A stretch of 6,242 nt of DNA from Desulfurococcales archaeon (GCA_021158735.1 JAGGUC010000051.1:1-6242), one strand, 5' to 3'. Positions 1 to 5,733 are shown, numbered from the stretch's first letter. Numbers and translations are program-made. The notes: generated from the letters alone by a model not told the origin.

Positions 1-426
1 CCCCTCCATACTTACACGGCCTAAAGCTATCTCATCAATTACGTCAATTAACTGAAGCATTATTGAAGGGACGTAAGGGCTCGCTAACACGTAGACAAGA
101 CTAATGAGGGATGGCGGCCTGGGATCTACCTCCTCAATAGGTCTGACCGACTTGCCAGGAAGTAGTGAGTAGGCGCCGCGCAGGTCTCCGTGATTATCTA
201 TTAGCACGCACTCCGACATCACTCTGTAATTAAGTGATGGTGGAAGCCCCAGAACTACAGCATTACCTAAGCTCGCGTAGGGAATTACTTCACTCCTCAA
301 AACAAAAACAGTAGAAGGTCTGGAGGAGTCCCTGAAAGCCTTAAGCAGAAGTCCCGAAGCAAACACGGCATCTAAACTATCTGAAGAATATATGACGGCG
401 TAGTTACTTAAGTAGTTAGGAATCAC
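1..426 (-). CDS. Divergent DHH-superfamily (RecJ/Cdc45-like) protein, N-terminal part
   Basis: The reading frame is open from a GTG at 426 to the left edge, giving 142 codons with the C-terminus outside the window. A GGTGG ribosome binding site lies at 431-435, four bases before the GTG, and an in-frame TAG at 445-447 limits the start. The translation begins MIPNYLSNYAVIYSSDSLDA and reads like the first DHH phosphoesterase core. A beta strand is followed by SSDSLDAVFASGLLLKAF (residues about 14-31), in the place of the HxDxDGxxSA motif. Then come AVVLGLP (about 56-62), where families have a VVxxD strand, and CVLIDNHGD (about 72-80) in place of the DHH motif. Several expected metal ligands are therefore missing, which suggests an inactive Cdc45/RecJ-like scaffold rather than a nuclease. 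The family call rests on spacing and motif shape and is moderate. The alternative is an unrelated crenarchaeal hypothetical protein. Confidence 0.5.
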   Translation of the reverse strand, partial: MIPNYLSNYAVIYSSDSLDAVFASGLLLKAFRDSSRPSTVFVLRSEVIPYASLGNAVVLGLPPSLNYRVMSECVLIDNHGDLRGAYSLLPGKSVRPIEEVDPRPPSLISLVYVLASPYVPSIMLQLIDVIDEIALGRVSMEG

Positions 427-454
427 TAAACCACCATTAATTAACTAGGGTCAG

Positions 455-480
455 GCATTAATATCGTTATTATATTAACT
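455..480 (-). promoter_or_regulatory. Putative promoter of the DHH-like gene
   Basis: On the minus strand an AT-rich box, TTAATATAAT (478-469), has the make-up of an archaeal TATA box. It lies about 45-50 bases before the GTG at 426, which would put the transcript start near 445-450 and leave a leader of about 20-25 bases containing the GGTGG site. A TTAATGC copy (461-455) lies just downstream of the box. No transcript data are available, so the box is chosen by composition and position only. Confidence 0.35.
458..478. repeat. Inverted repeat over the putative TATA box
   Basis: TTAATAT (458-464) and ATATTAA (472-478) are perfect 7-bp inverted arms around a 7-base centre. The right arm, read on the minus strand, coincides with the proposed TATA box of the DHH-like gene. 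Such symmetry suits a dimeric repressor, and an AbrB-like DNA-binding protein is encoded next door. AT-rich palindromes also arise by chance, so an operator role is inference. Confidence 0.35.
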
Positions 481-482
481 TA

Positions 483-496
483 ACAACTACTGTTGT
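483..496. repeat. Short inverted repeat in the intergenic gap
   Basis: ACAAC (483-487) and GTTGT (492-496) form 5-bp perfect arms around a 4-base centre. The repeat lies midway between the two neighbouring palindromes. It is short and could be chance. Confidence 0.2.
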
Positions 497-512
497 GCAC
501 GAAAGACAGGCC

Positions 513-535
513 TTAATGCGGTGCCGCTGCATTAA
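513..535. repeat. GC-centred palindrome/hairpin between abrB-like and DHH-like genes
   Basis: TTAATGC (513-519) and GCATTAA (529-535) are perfect 7-bp arms. The nine bases between them can extend the stem as RNA through G-U, G-C and U-G pairs, leaving a three-base loop. It begins 25 bases past the stop of the AbrB-like gene, so it could form a hairpin at the 3' end of that transcript. No T-run follows on the minus strand, which argues against a simple intrinsic terminator. The same TTAATGC unit recurs at 455-461 and 905-911, so an operator is an equally good reading. Confidence 0.45.
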
Positions 536-560
536 AGCTATGATATAATCTAAAATAAAC

Positions 561-848
561 CTAGCTAAACCACTTAGAAGTTATAGCAAGTTCATCCTGC
601 CTCTTCTTCTCAGCACTAACTTCTTCTTCCCTCACCTTAAGAAAATCATTTATGCTACCTTTAGGTTCAACCCTCTCAATAAAATCAATCAGTGACACTA
701 CTTTTTTCAAAACAATGACATCCCTACTAATAATTAACCTAAGTTCATCACCTTCCTTGATACCTAGCTTTTCTATCACCTCTTTAGGTAAAGCTATAGT
801 AAACCTCTTACCAACTCTAACTTTCAGTATATATGCATCATCCACCAA
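561..848 (-). CDS. SpoVT/AbrB-fold DNA-binding protein (VapB-like antitoxin or regulator)
   Basis: This is a small DNA-binding protein of 95 residues when read from the TTG at 848. I chose that start because a GGTGG site at 856-860 sits seven bases upstream and the protein then opens directly on the domain (VDDAYILKVRVGKRFTIALP). A GTG at 845 is nearly as good. A TTG at 866 would put the binding site inside the gene. Residues about 5-47 form the swapped-hairpin AbrB domain: VRVGKRFTIALPKEVIEKLG, then KEGDELRLII and a final VIVLKK strand, matching the usual R-x-T-L-P-x-x-V-x-x-x-L-G-I-x-x-G-D signature. The tail (about 50-95) is charged and helical, with VREEEVSAEKKRQ, as in VapB antitoxins where it binds the VapC toxin. 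No PIN-domain gene is adjacent, so it is an orphan antitoxin or a stand-alone regulator. Confidence 0.85.
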   Translation of the reverse strand: MVDDAYILKVRVGKRFTIALPKEVIEKLGIKEGDELRLIISRDVIVLKKVVSLIDFIERVEPKGSINDFLKVREEEVSAEKKRQDELAITSKWFS

Positions 849-904
849 ATTACAGCCACCAAGCAAGTATTCCTAAGATTCCTTAAACACTAGCTGGGTA
901 AATT

Positions 905-945
905 GCATTAACCTAATAAACAAGGACAACTATAAAAACTGCAGT
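905..945 (-). promoter_or_regulatory. Putative promoter of the AbrB-like gene
   Basis: On the minus strand, TTTTTATAG (938-930) resembles an archaeal TATA box and predicts a transcript start around 905-910, with a leader of about 60 bases. A perfect 8-bp palindrome, ACTGCAGT (938-945), abuts the upstream edge of the box, and a TTAATGC copy (911-905) lies at the predicted start. Either could be a site for autoregulation, which is common in AbrB/VapB families. No experimental support is available. Confidence 0.4.
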
Positions 946-1039
946 AGTGTCATGCACTCAACGACATCCTCGATTATTTCCTAATGACTTAACAATCAAA
1001 ACCCCTAAATTACCTAAAGAGCAGTAACTCGTTATCAAC

Positions 1040-3655
1040 TCATCTCACTTTAATCACATAGAGTTCTGAGGTTCCATCACCTCTTACAAATAGCAGATAA
1101 TCACTATAGTATTCTAACCTATCTCCATTACCGTGAGGATAGAATATCAACGCTATTGTTAATGTCTCTAATCTACCGGTCAGTAAGTCCAGCTTATATA
1201 CTGGACCGAATTCACTAATCATGTAGAGATAATTGCTTCCATCGTAAGCCATGCCACATAATTTAATACTACTAATATTATACACATTGACTATACCTCC
1301 ACCTTTAACATCTATAACTATCAACTTAGGTAATGGTGTTGAATTTAATGTGAGGTAGAGTTTATTATTACCAACCACGGTTACCTCATATTTTGTTACT
1401 GAACCATACGTACTGACATTAATTTGATGCGTAATAACACCTGATTCTACATTGTAGATGTATATAGTGTTATTGCCTTCACCAGGTACTGCAACCAAGT
1501 ACCCTCCTACTGCCTCCAGCCTACACCCTCTCCCCGTTGCCCTGATTTCAGTAGTTACTACCCTCCATTCACTGCCTATGTAGTTAAATGCGTGAAGCCC
1601 TGACGAATTAAGCAGATATAACTCATAGCTACTGCTGTCATAAGTTATGTCAGCATAACCATTAAATACGCTCTTAGCCCGTACCGAGTCATAGTAGCTA
1701 ACGCTTAAGTTACCTGAGCTATCTATACTTAACTCGTAAACTGCTACTTCATCTGACCCACCAACACCGATTAGTAATGCATCAATACTCTCTAATTCAG
1801 TAACTGCCTTAGCATACGAATTAAGCATGTCAACACTTGCCACAAACGGTACGTCAGACAATATCTTAAGCCTTAAAATCACCTCATTATTACTTACGTA
1901 ATCGCTGATGCCGCTTAAGGAAGTTACGTTCTCATCCCACACCCTACCAGATACATGCTTAAGAAGCTCGAACTCCCCAGAAGAGTAGTTATATATATAA
2001 AGATACATATCAACCGTAGTATTAGCTGACACACTCACCCTCGGCTTCAGTTCAAGCACTCGCAACACATCGAAGCTGCTCCTCACCACGACATCCCCAC
2101 CATACTTCTTAACCTCATACACGTAACCACCAACAACATAGTCAAAACTCCTAGAAGCCACCAACCCACCTGACTCATCATAAAGTTCAAGAGTCCCACC
2201 AGAAATAATGAAGCCTGCATCCCAGACATGAAGCAATACAGTATCTGAAGACTCAGCAACCTCACCATCAACTAAAGCACCACTACCATTATAAAGCCTC
2301 ACCTCATACCCCACAGGGACACCAGTGACATTAACAAACTCAGGCGTAACATCAGCAACCACAACATTATCGAAACATACTGTAAGTTGGTCTTTTCCCT
2401 CCTTATAACCACCTAAACCAACTTTATCGGGGTTTAAGGGAAGATTAGAAGGTGGTTCAGGAGGAGGATTTGGAATACTATCTGTACAGGTTACCATTCC
2501 TGCATCACTAGTTAGATTAAGCATGACCTGCCCCTGAAGATAATAGCTCTTATCAATAGACCCAATAAAACTGTACCATGCATTTCTCTTAATTGTAACA
2601 CCTTCTTTCGCTAGCTGGATAAATGTTTTAGGAGGTAAGTGCTTCCGTATTTCTAAGGAGTCTTTATTTCCTCCTTTCTTATAGTGACTGAGCTCATAAA
2701 AAGATTTATTAAGAGATTGAGGGCGTGTTTGAAGAAATACTGCCCCTCCATATCCTTTCCCCGACACTATCTTTATTTTACCAGCTATGTAGACCTTATT
2801 TGCTGCACTTATGTCTACGTTGTTGATTAGTACAATGTACTCGCCACCGTAATCTTCTCGAGGAAGGTTTTCGGTTGCAGTAAGTTCTACACAGCCTTCC
2901 TCAGAGTTCCACTTCCAGTTTGTTCCATACGTACCTGAGAGATTTGTTAATTCTCCGTTTGTGAAGGGATTCTCAGTGCCGAATGTGCTGTAGTAGAGTA
3001 CGTGGCTGGTGTTTTTAAGGACTATGTCATAGGTTGGTTTTCCTATTATGTCTACCGTGCCTTCTCCTACGTTCTGTAGGTTTGTGTTGTTGGCTGTGCC
3101 TAGAATCTCTGAGGTCTTAGGTATTGAGTAATTACCTGCCCAAGTTACTGTTCCGTCGTAGGCTACTCTACCAAGATTGTACATTATGGGCTGCAGTGGT
3201 TGCGTTGGTGTTGGCGTGGGTGGTGTGTATGGTGCTGTGTATTTGAATATATTTCCTCTTGATGTTATTAATGCTATGAGGTACTTGTGCTGCTGGGTTA
3301 TGATTGTGTTGCTTATTGTTATTTGTTTTGTCTGCTCTGTTTGTAATACTTCGTTTAGGTCGCCGTGCGCTGTTTGTGTTGTGTTTAGGTCTCTTATGTA
3401 GTACTTTACTATGGTTATGTGTAGTTGACCTGTATTGCTTAAGGTTACGATTATTTCCCCATTACTAACTACTGCTTTCTGAAGTGTTAGTGATTCCCTA
3501 GTTTTCTCGGTCGCTAGCTCCTGCTTCTCTACTATATCTGTCATTAGGTTGCTCCAGCCTCTAATGATGATGAGTAGGGATGTCATGAAGGCTGCGAATA
3601 TGAAGAGTATGAATATTGCTGCTATGTATGTTGATACTCCCTTCCTCACGGTCAT
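1040..3655 (-). CDS. Giant pilin-like surface adhesin: class III signal peptide, LamG/ConA-like, Ig-like and beta-propeller regions
   Basis: This 871-residue protein is probably displayed on the cell surface or pilus. The start is the ATG at 3655, coupled to the stop of the upstream gene; a GTG at 3658 would add one Met. Residues 1-6 end in RKG, a class III prepilin cleavage site, followed by a hydrophobic segment to about 32. Residues 33-140 look like a pilin stalk and 144-156 are a Pro/Thr linker. Residues about 220-436 look like a LamG/ConA jelly roll, with the typical closing pattern KVGLGG...VCFDNVVVADV. Residues 437-520 are Ig-like. Residues 521-620 are further beta strands. Residues about 621-871 contain repeated YxxN/GxLYxx strands suggesting a beta-propeller. 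Eighteen N-x-S/T sequons fit an exported glycoprotein. A role in adhesion or carbohydrate binding is inferred from the domains. Third-position codon preference changes sharply between domains. Fold calls come from residue patterns alone. Confidence 0.8.
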   Translation of the reverse strand: MTVRKGVSTYIAAIFILFIFAAFMTSLLIIIRGWSNLMTDIVEKQELATEKTRESLTLQKAVVSNGEIIVTLSNTGQLHITIVKYYIRDLNTTQTAHGDLNEVLQTEQTKQITISNTIITQQHKYLIALITSRGNIFKYTAPYTPPTPTPTQPLQPIMYNLGRVAYDGTVTWAGNYSIPKTSEILGTANNTNLQNVGEGTVDIIGKPTYDIVLKNTSHVLYYSTFGTENPFTNGELTNLSGTYGTNWKWNSEEGCVELTATENLPREDYGGEYIVLINNVDISAANKVYIAGKIKIVSGKGYGGAVFLQTRPQSLNKSFYELSHYKKGGNKDSLEIRKHLPPKTFIQLAKEGVTIKRNAWYSFIGSIDKSYYLQGQVMLNLTSDAGMVTCTDSIPNPPPEPPSNLPLNPDKVGLGGYKEGKDQLTVCFDNVVVADVTPEFVNVTGVPVGYEVRLYNGSGALVDGEVAESSDTVLLHVWDAGFIISGGTLELYDESGGLVASRSFDYVVGGYVYEVKKYGGDVVVRSSFDVLRVLELKPRVSVSANTTVDMYLYIYNYSSGEFELLKHVSGRVWDENVTSLSGISDYVSNNEVILRLKILSDVPFVASVDMLNSYAKAVTELESIDALLIGVGGSDEVAVYELSIDSSGNLSVSYYDSVRAKSVFNGYADITYDSSSYELYLLNSSGLHAFNYIGSEWRVVTTEIRATGRGCRLEAVGGYLVAVPGEGNNTIYIYNVESGVITHQINVSTYGSVTKYEVTVVGNNKLYLTLNSTPLPKLIVIDVKGGGIVNVYNISSIKLCGMAYDGSNYLYMISEFGPVYKLDLLTGRLETLTIALIFYPHGNGDRLEYYSDYLLFVRGDGTSELYVIKVR

Positions 3656-3660
3656 CACCC
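3653..3660 (-). promoter_or_regulatory. TGATG stop-start overlap (translational coupling)
   Basis: The TGA stop of the small pilin gene (3657-3655) shares its A with the ATG of the adhesin (3655-3653), inside the string GGGTGATG. The GGGTGA itself matches the archaeal Shine-Dalgarno core but is too close to serve this ATG, so re-initiation by the same ribosome is the likely mode. This implies one transcript and linked output of the two surface proteins. Confidence 0.7.
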
Positions 3661-4101
3661 AATGTACACTGTTGCTGATGCCCTGACCCCTGAAGTACCT
3701 GTGAGGAGTATTTCGTAGGTTTTCCCAGGGGTTAATGTCATGTTCACTACGAACTCATGTAGGGCGCCTGCCCCAACAACTTCATTAAATCCTGACAAGT
3801 ACTTGTCTGACGGTACTAGCGTGTTGTTTATGTAGAGCTTGTCGAAGGTTACTGAGCCGCCTCCTGGCGCATACAGGTATATTACCAGTAAGTTACTGCT
3901 GTTTATGAAGGCGTCAACTATGATGAAGTCGTTGAGCCTTAGCTCAGTCCCTTCTATAGACTCCATCACTCTTCTGGTACTCTCGTCAATCAGTGACTTA
4001 GCTGTGTAATAGAACCCTATCCCTATAGCAACTGCTATAAGTATGAGTATGGTAACAGATACTATCTCAGCAATACCTTTCCTTAATTTCTTCGAGCACA
4101 C
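3655..4101 (-). CDS. Type IV pilin-like protein with class III signal peptide
   Basis: This is a small secreted filament subunit or pseudopilin of 148 residues. It starts at a GTG (4101) with GGGTG at 4110-4114, eight bases upstream. The N-terminus MCSKKLRKG is a short basic leader ending in the R-K-G site recognised by archaeal prepilin peptidase (PibD/FlaK type). Cleavage after Gly9 would leave IAEIVSVTILILIAVAIGIG, a 20-plus-residue hydrophobic helix that forms the filament core and carries a Glu at mature position 3. Residues about 55-148 are a beta-rich globular head with three sequons (NSS, NNT, NMT). It is promoter-proximal in a two-gene operon with the giant adhesin and overlaps it by one base, so it may form the stalk or partner that carries the adhesin. 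Archaellin is less likely, since no archaellum genes are nearby. Confidence 0.82.
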   Translation of the reverse strand: MCSKKLRKGIAEIVSVTILILIAVAIGIGFYYTAKSLIDESTRRVMESIEGTELRLNDFIIVDAFINSSNLLVIYLYAPGGGSVTFDKLYINNTLVPSDKYLSGFNEVVGAGALHEFVVNMTLTPGKTYEILLTGTSGVRASATVYIG

Positions 4102-4150
4102 GTAGAGAGCACCCTTTCAGGACCCTACACTACTAATGTTTGTTAAGTAG

Positions 4151-4160
4151 CTTTATATGC
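4151..4160 (-). promoter_or_regulatory. TATA box of the pilin-adhesin operon
   Basis: Read on the minus strand, GCATATAAAG is a good archaeal TATA box. It predicts a transcript start near 4128 and a leader of about 27 bases that includes the GGGTG site at 4110-4114. Read on the plus strand, the same bases are CTTTATATG, also TATA-like, so they might serve the divergent DUF973 gene with a longer leader of about 65 bases. Confidence 0.55.
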
Positions 4161-4175
4161 ACTGCTAATTCTAGG

Positions 4176-4190
4176 GTACTTCTTAAGTAC
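4176..4190. repeat. Inverted repeat between divergent genes
   Basis: GTACTT (4176-4181) and AAGTAC (4185-4190) are perfect 6-bp arms around CTT. The repeat sits about 16 bases behind the pilin TATA box and before the likely promoter of the plus-strand gene, where a regulator could control both directions. AAGTACTT recurs at 5011-5018, before the kinase gene. An operator role is inference. Confidence 0.35.
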
Positions 4191-4207
4191 TTGATTACTC
4201 GTAAAGT

Positions 4208-4240
4208 ATTATAGGTAGCTCTCAGGGTAATTAGTGGGGT
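4208..4240 (+). promoter_or_regulatory. Promoter candidate and ribosome binding site of the DUF973 gene
   Basis: TATTATA (4208-4214) is a possible TATA box giving a very short leader. GGGGT (4236-4240), seven bases before the GTG at 4248, is the ribosome binding site that decides the start. The TATA assignment is uncertain because CTTTATATG at 4151-4159 is also available. Confidence 0.4.
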
Positions 4241-4247
4241 AGTTCTA

Positions 4248-4922
4248 GTGTCTACGCCTGCAGGTAGTCAAGAATACTTAGTTAGTGCTTTAACTAAGCT
4301 CAGGAGTGCAGCTCTCCTAATGATTATTGCGACACTATTAACCAGTGTTGGGACACTCGCTATTGTGCTGCCTCTGTGGTTCACAGGTGTAATACCCCGC
4401 TTGATAACTCACGAAGCCGTCATGGAGCACGAAGTAATGCCAGGTATGGAGAGTAAGTCATTCGTTAGTATGTCTTTAGTTTTACTACTGACTGTCGTTA
4501 TAGTAGCTCTAGTAGGGTTCATATTAGCCTTAATAGCTGTTTACGGGAAATTACTACCTTCAGCGGAAGACTTCACTAAATACAGTCATGAATTCTCAAC
4601 ACCGTCAACACTCATTAAGATAGGTTATATAGTGGGGCTTATTGTCGGTATTGTAGGTGTCCTAACACTAATATTTATCATAGGGTTCTTCCTCCTGATA
4701 GTTGCGTGGATATTCTTAATTTTAGGTAAGATAGGTTTAGCAATACTCTGCTTTAAGATAAATGATAAGCTGAAGTCTGGTATATTCATAGCAGCTGGAA
4801 TACTCTTTATATTAAGCTTAATACCGCCAATGCAAATCCTGTCCTTCATTGGGTGGATTCTAGCGTACATTGAGTGCAGCTCACTCCTAGGTAGAGTGAC
4901 ATTATCTACTCAAGCATCGTAA
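4248..4922 (+). CDS. DUF973-type polytopic membrane protein
   Basis: This is a membrane protein of 224 residues and unknown function. It starts at a GTG with GGGGT seven bases upstream. A short hydrophilic N-terminus contains LVSALTKLRSAALLM, a pattern I associate with the crenarchaeal DUF973 family. Hydrophobic segments lie at about 21-45, 73-99, 123-168 (probably two spans), 177-192 and 194-211, with an extracytoplasmic or cytoplasmic loop at 50-70 rich in Glu and Met. The F-S-T-P-S-T-L-I-K-I-G pattern around 116-126, ahead of the Gly/Ile-rich spans, also fits that family. There is no catalytic motif. It is divergent from the pilin-adhesin operon and could share control with it, but a role in surface assembly is only a guess. 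The kinase gene lies 118 bp downstream with its own promoter-like sequence. Confidence 0.7.
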   Translation: MSTPAGSQEYLVSALTKLRSAALLMIIATLLTSVGTLAIVLPLWFTGVIPRLITHEAVMEHEVMPGMESKSFVSMSLVLLLTVVIVALVGFILALIAVYGKLLPSAEDFTKYSHEFSTPSTLIKIGYIVGLIVGIVGVLTLIFIIGFFLLIVAWIFLILGKIGLAILCFKINDKLKSGIFIAAGILFILSLIPPMQILSFIGWILAYIECSSLLGRVTLSTQAS

Positions 4923-4941
4923 GTAACATGTAGTTTACTTA
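4920..4941 (+). terminator. Weak hairpin at the end of the DUF973 gene
   Basis: TAAGTAA (4920-4926, beginning with the stop codon) and TTACTTA (4935-4941) are perfect 7-bp arms around eight bases. The stem is AT-rich and no T-run follows, so it may be only a weak 3'-end hairpin or chance. Confidence 0.2.
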
Positions 4942-4999
4942 AGGACGCTTATACTGTGCGTTAGGAATATTTAGTAGTATGATTTGAGTGTACAGAAAA

Positions 5000-5036
5000 T
5001 ATTTTAAAGTAAGTACTTATATGTCCTCCAGGAGTG
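5000..5036 (+). promoter_or_regulatory. Promoter and ribosome binding site of the kinase gene
   Basis: Two TATA-like boxes are present: TATTTTAAA (5000-5008) and CTTATATG (5016-5023). The first would place the transcript start near 5030 with a short leader. The second is so close that the message would be essentially leaderless. GGAGTG (5031-5036), four bases before the ATG at 5041, favours a leadered transcript from the first box. Confidence 0.4.
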
Positions 5037-5040
5037 TCTA

Positions 5041-5733
5041 ATGTACATAGGTCCTCACCCGGAAGTACTCATTCCTGTTAATCCTGCCTTTGAGGTTGGA
5101 GTCGCGCTGGCTCTATTCGCATACGTTCTCGCTGTCGTTACCAGTACGAAGTACGTTTATAAATTTCTGACTTCTAAAGGCTCTAAACACAATGTAGCTG
5201 TCTACTATAATAGGAAGTTAATTCACGTACTTACAGGTGGCGTTATAGCTCTTCTACTTCCCATTTTCTTTACATCACCTCTAATTCCCTTCATACTGGC
5301 TATGGCACTAGCTGTAATTACATGGATCCCCCATCACGCAGGTAAGTTAATGTACTGGTTTCAGGTAAAAAAGAACATGTACGAAGTCAACTTCTGTATA
5401 ATGTGGGGCGCAGCCGTTTTGCTGGCTTGGTACTTCTTAGGAAGCCCTATCTATACGCTAATTCCGATACTCTTCATGTCGTTCGGTGATGCAGCCACTG
5501 GATTTACTAGGAACATTATATTCAAGCGCAGGACCAAGTCATGGTGGGGAAATATAGCAATGTTTGCAGTGTGTGCCCCAATAGCTTACTGGCTTATAGG
5601 TCCTTTCGGGATCCCCCTAGCAGCTGCGGCATCAGTAATAGAACACTTTGAGTTCAACCCCATAGATGATAACGTCTTAATAAGCCTGACTAGCCTCGCA
5701 GGTGTTCTCGTTATTGAGACATTCTTGATCTAG
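5041..5733 (+). CDS. Dolichol/phytol kinase-family membrane protein (CTP-dependent prenol kinase)
   Basis: This is probably an integral membrane kinase that phosphorylates a long-chain polyprenol such as dolichol with CTP, supplying the lipid carrier for N-glycosylation. A role in geranylgeraniol salvage is the alternative. It is 230 residues long, in the usual range for the family, with the ATG supported by GGAGTG at 5031-5036. Motifs typical of the Sec59/VTE5/CdsA-like superfamily appear in order: RKLIHVLTGG (58-67), FMSFGDAATGFTRN (145-158), KRRTKSWWGNIAMF (162-175, where many relatives have K-T-x-E-G-S), and IEHFEFNPIDDNVLIS (200-215, the E...DDN nucleotide/metal region). Hydrophobic spans separate them. 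The family assignment is good; the exact substrate is not visible. The neighbouring surface proteins are rich in sequons, which fits a glycosylation role by inference. Confidence 0.8.
   Translation: MYIGPHPEVLIPVNPAFEVGVALALFAYVLAVVTSTKYVYKFLTSKGSKHNVAVYYNRKLIHVLTGGVIALLLPIFFTSPLIPFILAMALAVITWIPHHAGKLMYWFQVKKNMYEVNFCIMWGAAVLLAWYFLGSPIYTLIPILFMSFGDAATGFTRNIIFKRRTKSWWGNIAMFAVCAPIAYWLIGPFGIPLAAAASVIEHFEFNPIDDNVLISLTSLAGVLVIETFLI

Noticed and set aside
427..560. VapC-type toxin gene or small RNA downstream of the AbrB-like gene
   Set aside because: There is no open frame of useful length, no PIN motif and no C/D-box pair; only inverted repeats are present.
652..876. Plus-strand open frame of 74 codons
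   Set aside because: It lies wholly opposite the well-supported AbrB-like gene, has a Ser/Leu-rich antisense composition and shows no domain.
961..1039. Terminator after the adhesin gene
   Set aside because: Only short T-runs (GGGGTTTTG on the minus strand) and no convincing stem are visible, so I do not annotate one.
2083..2271. Minus-strand 62-codon frame overlapping the adhesin
   Set aside because: It is a shifted frame inside the Ig-like domain, with no start signal or recognisable product.
3177..3401. Plus-strand open frame rich in Val/Cys/Gly
   Set aside because: It is the antisense shadow of the Pro/Thr linker and stalk of the adhesin, produced by its A/C-rich codons.
2980..3420. 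G/T-rich plus-strand stretch considered as low-complexity DNA or an origin-like skew switch
   Set aside because: It is fully explained by codon choice in the coding strand of the adhesin, whose frame is intact; it is reported as a codon-mosaic finding instead.
4625..4870. Minus-strand 81-codon frame
   Set aside because: It is the antisense shadow of the hydrophobic spans of the DUF973 gene.
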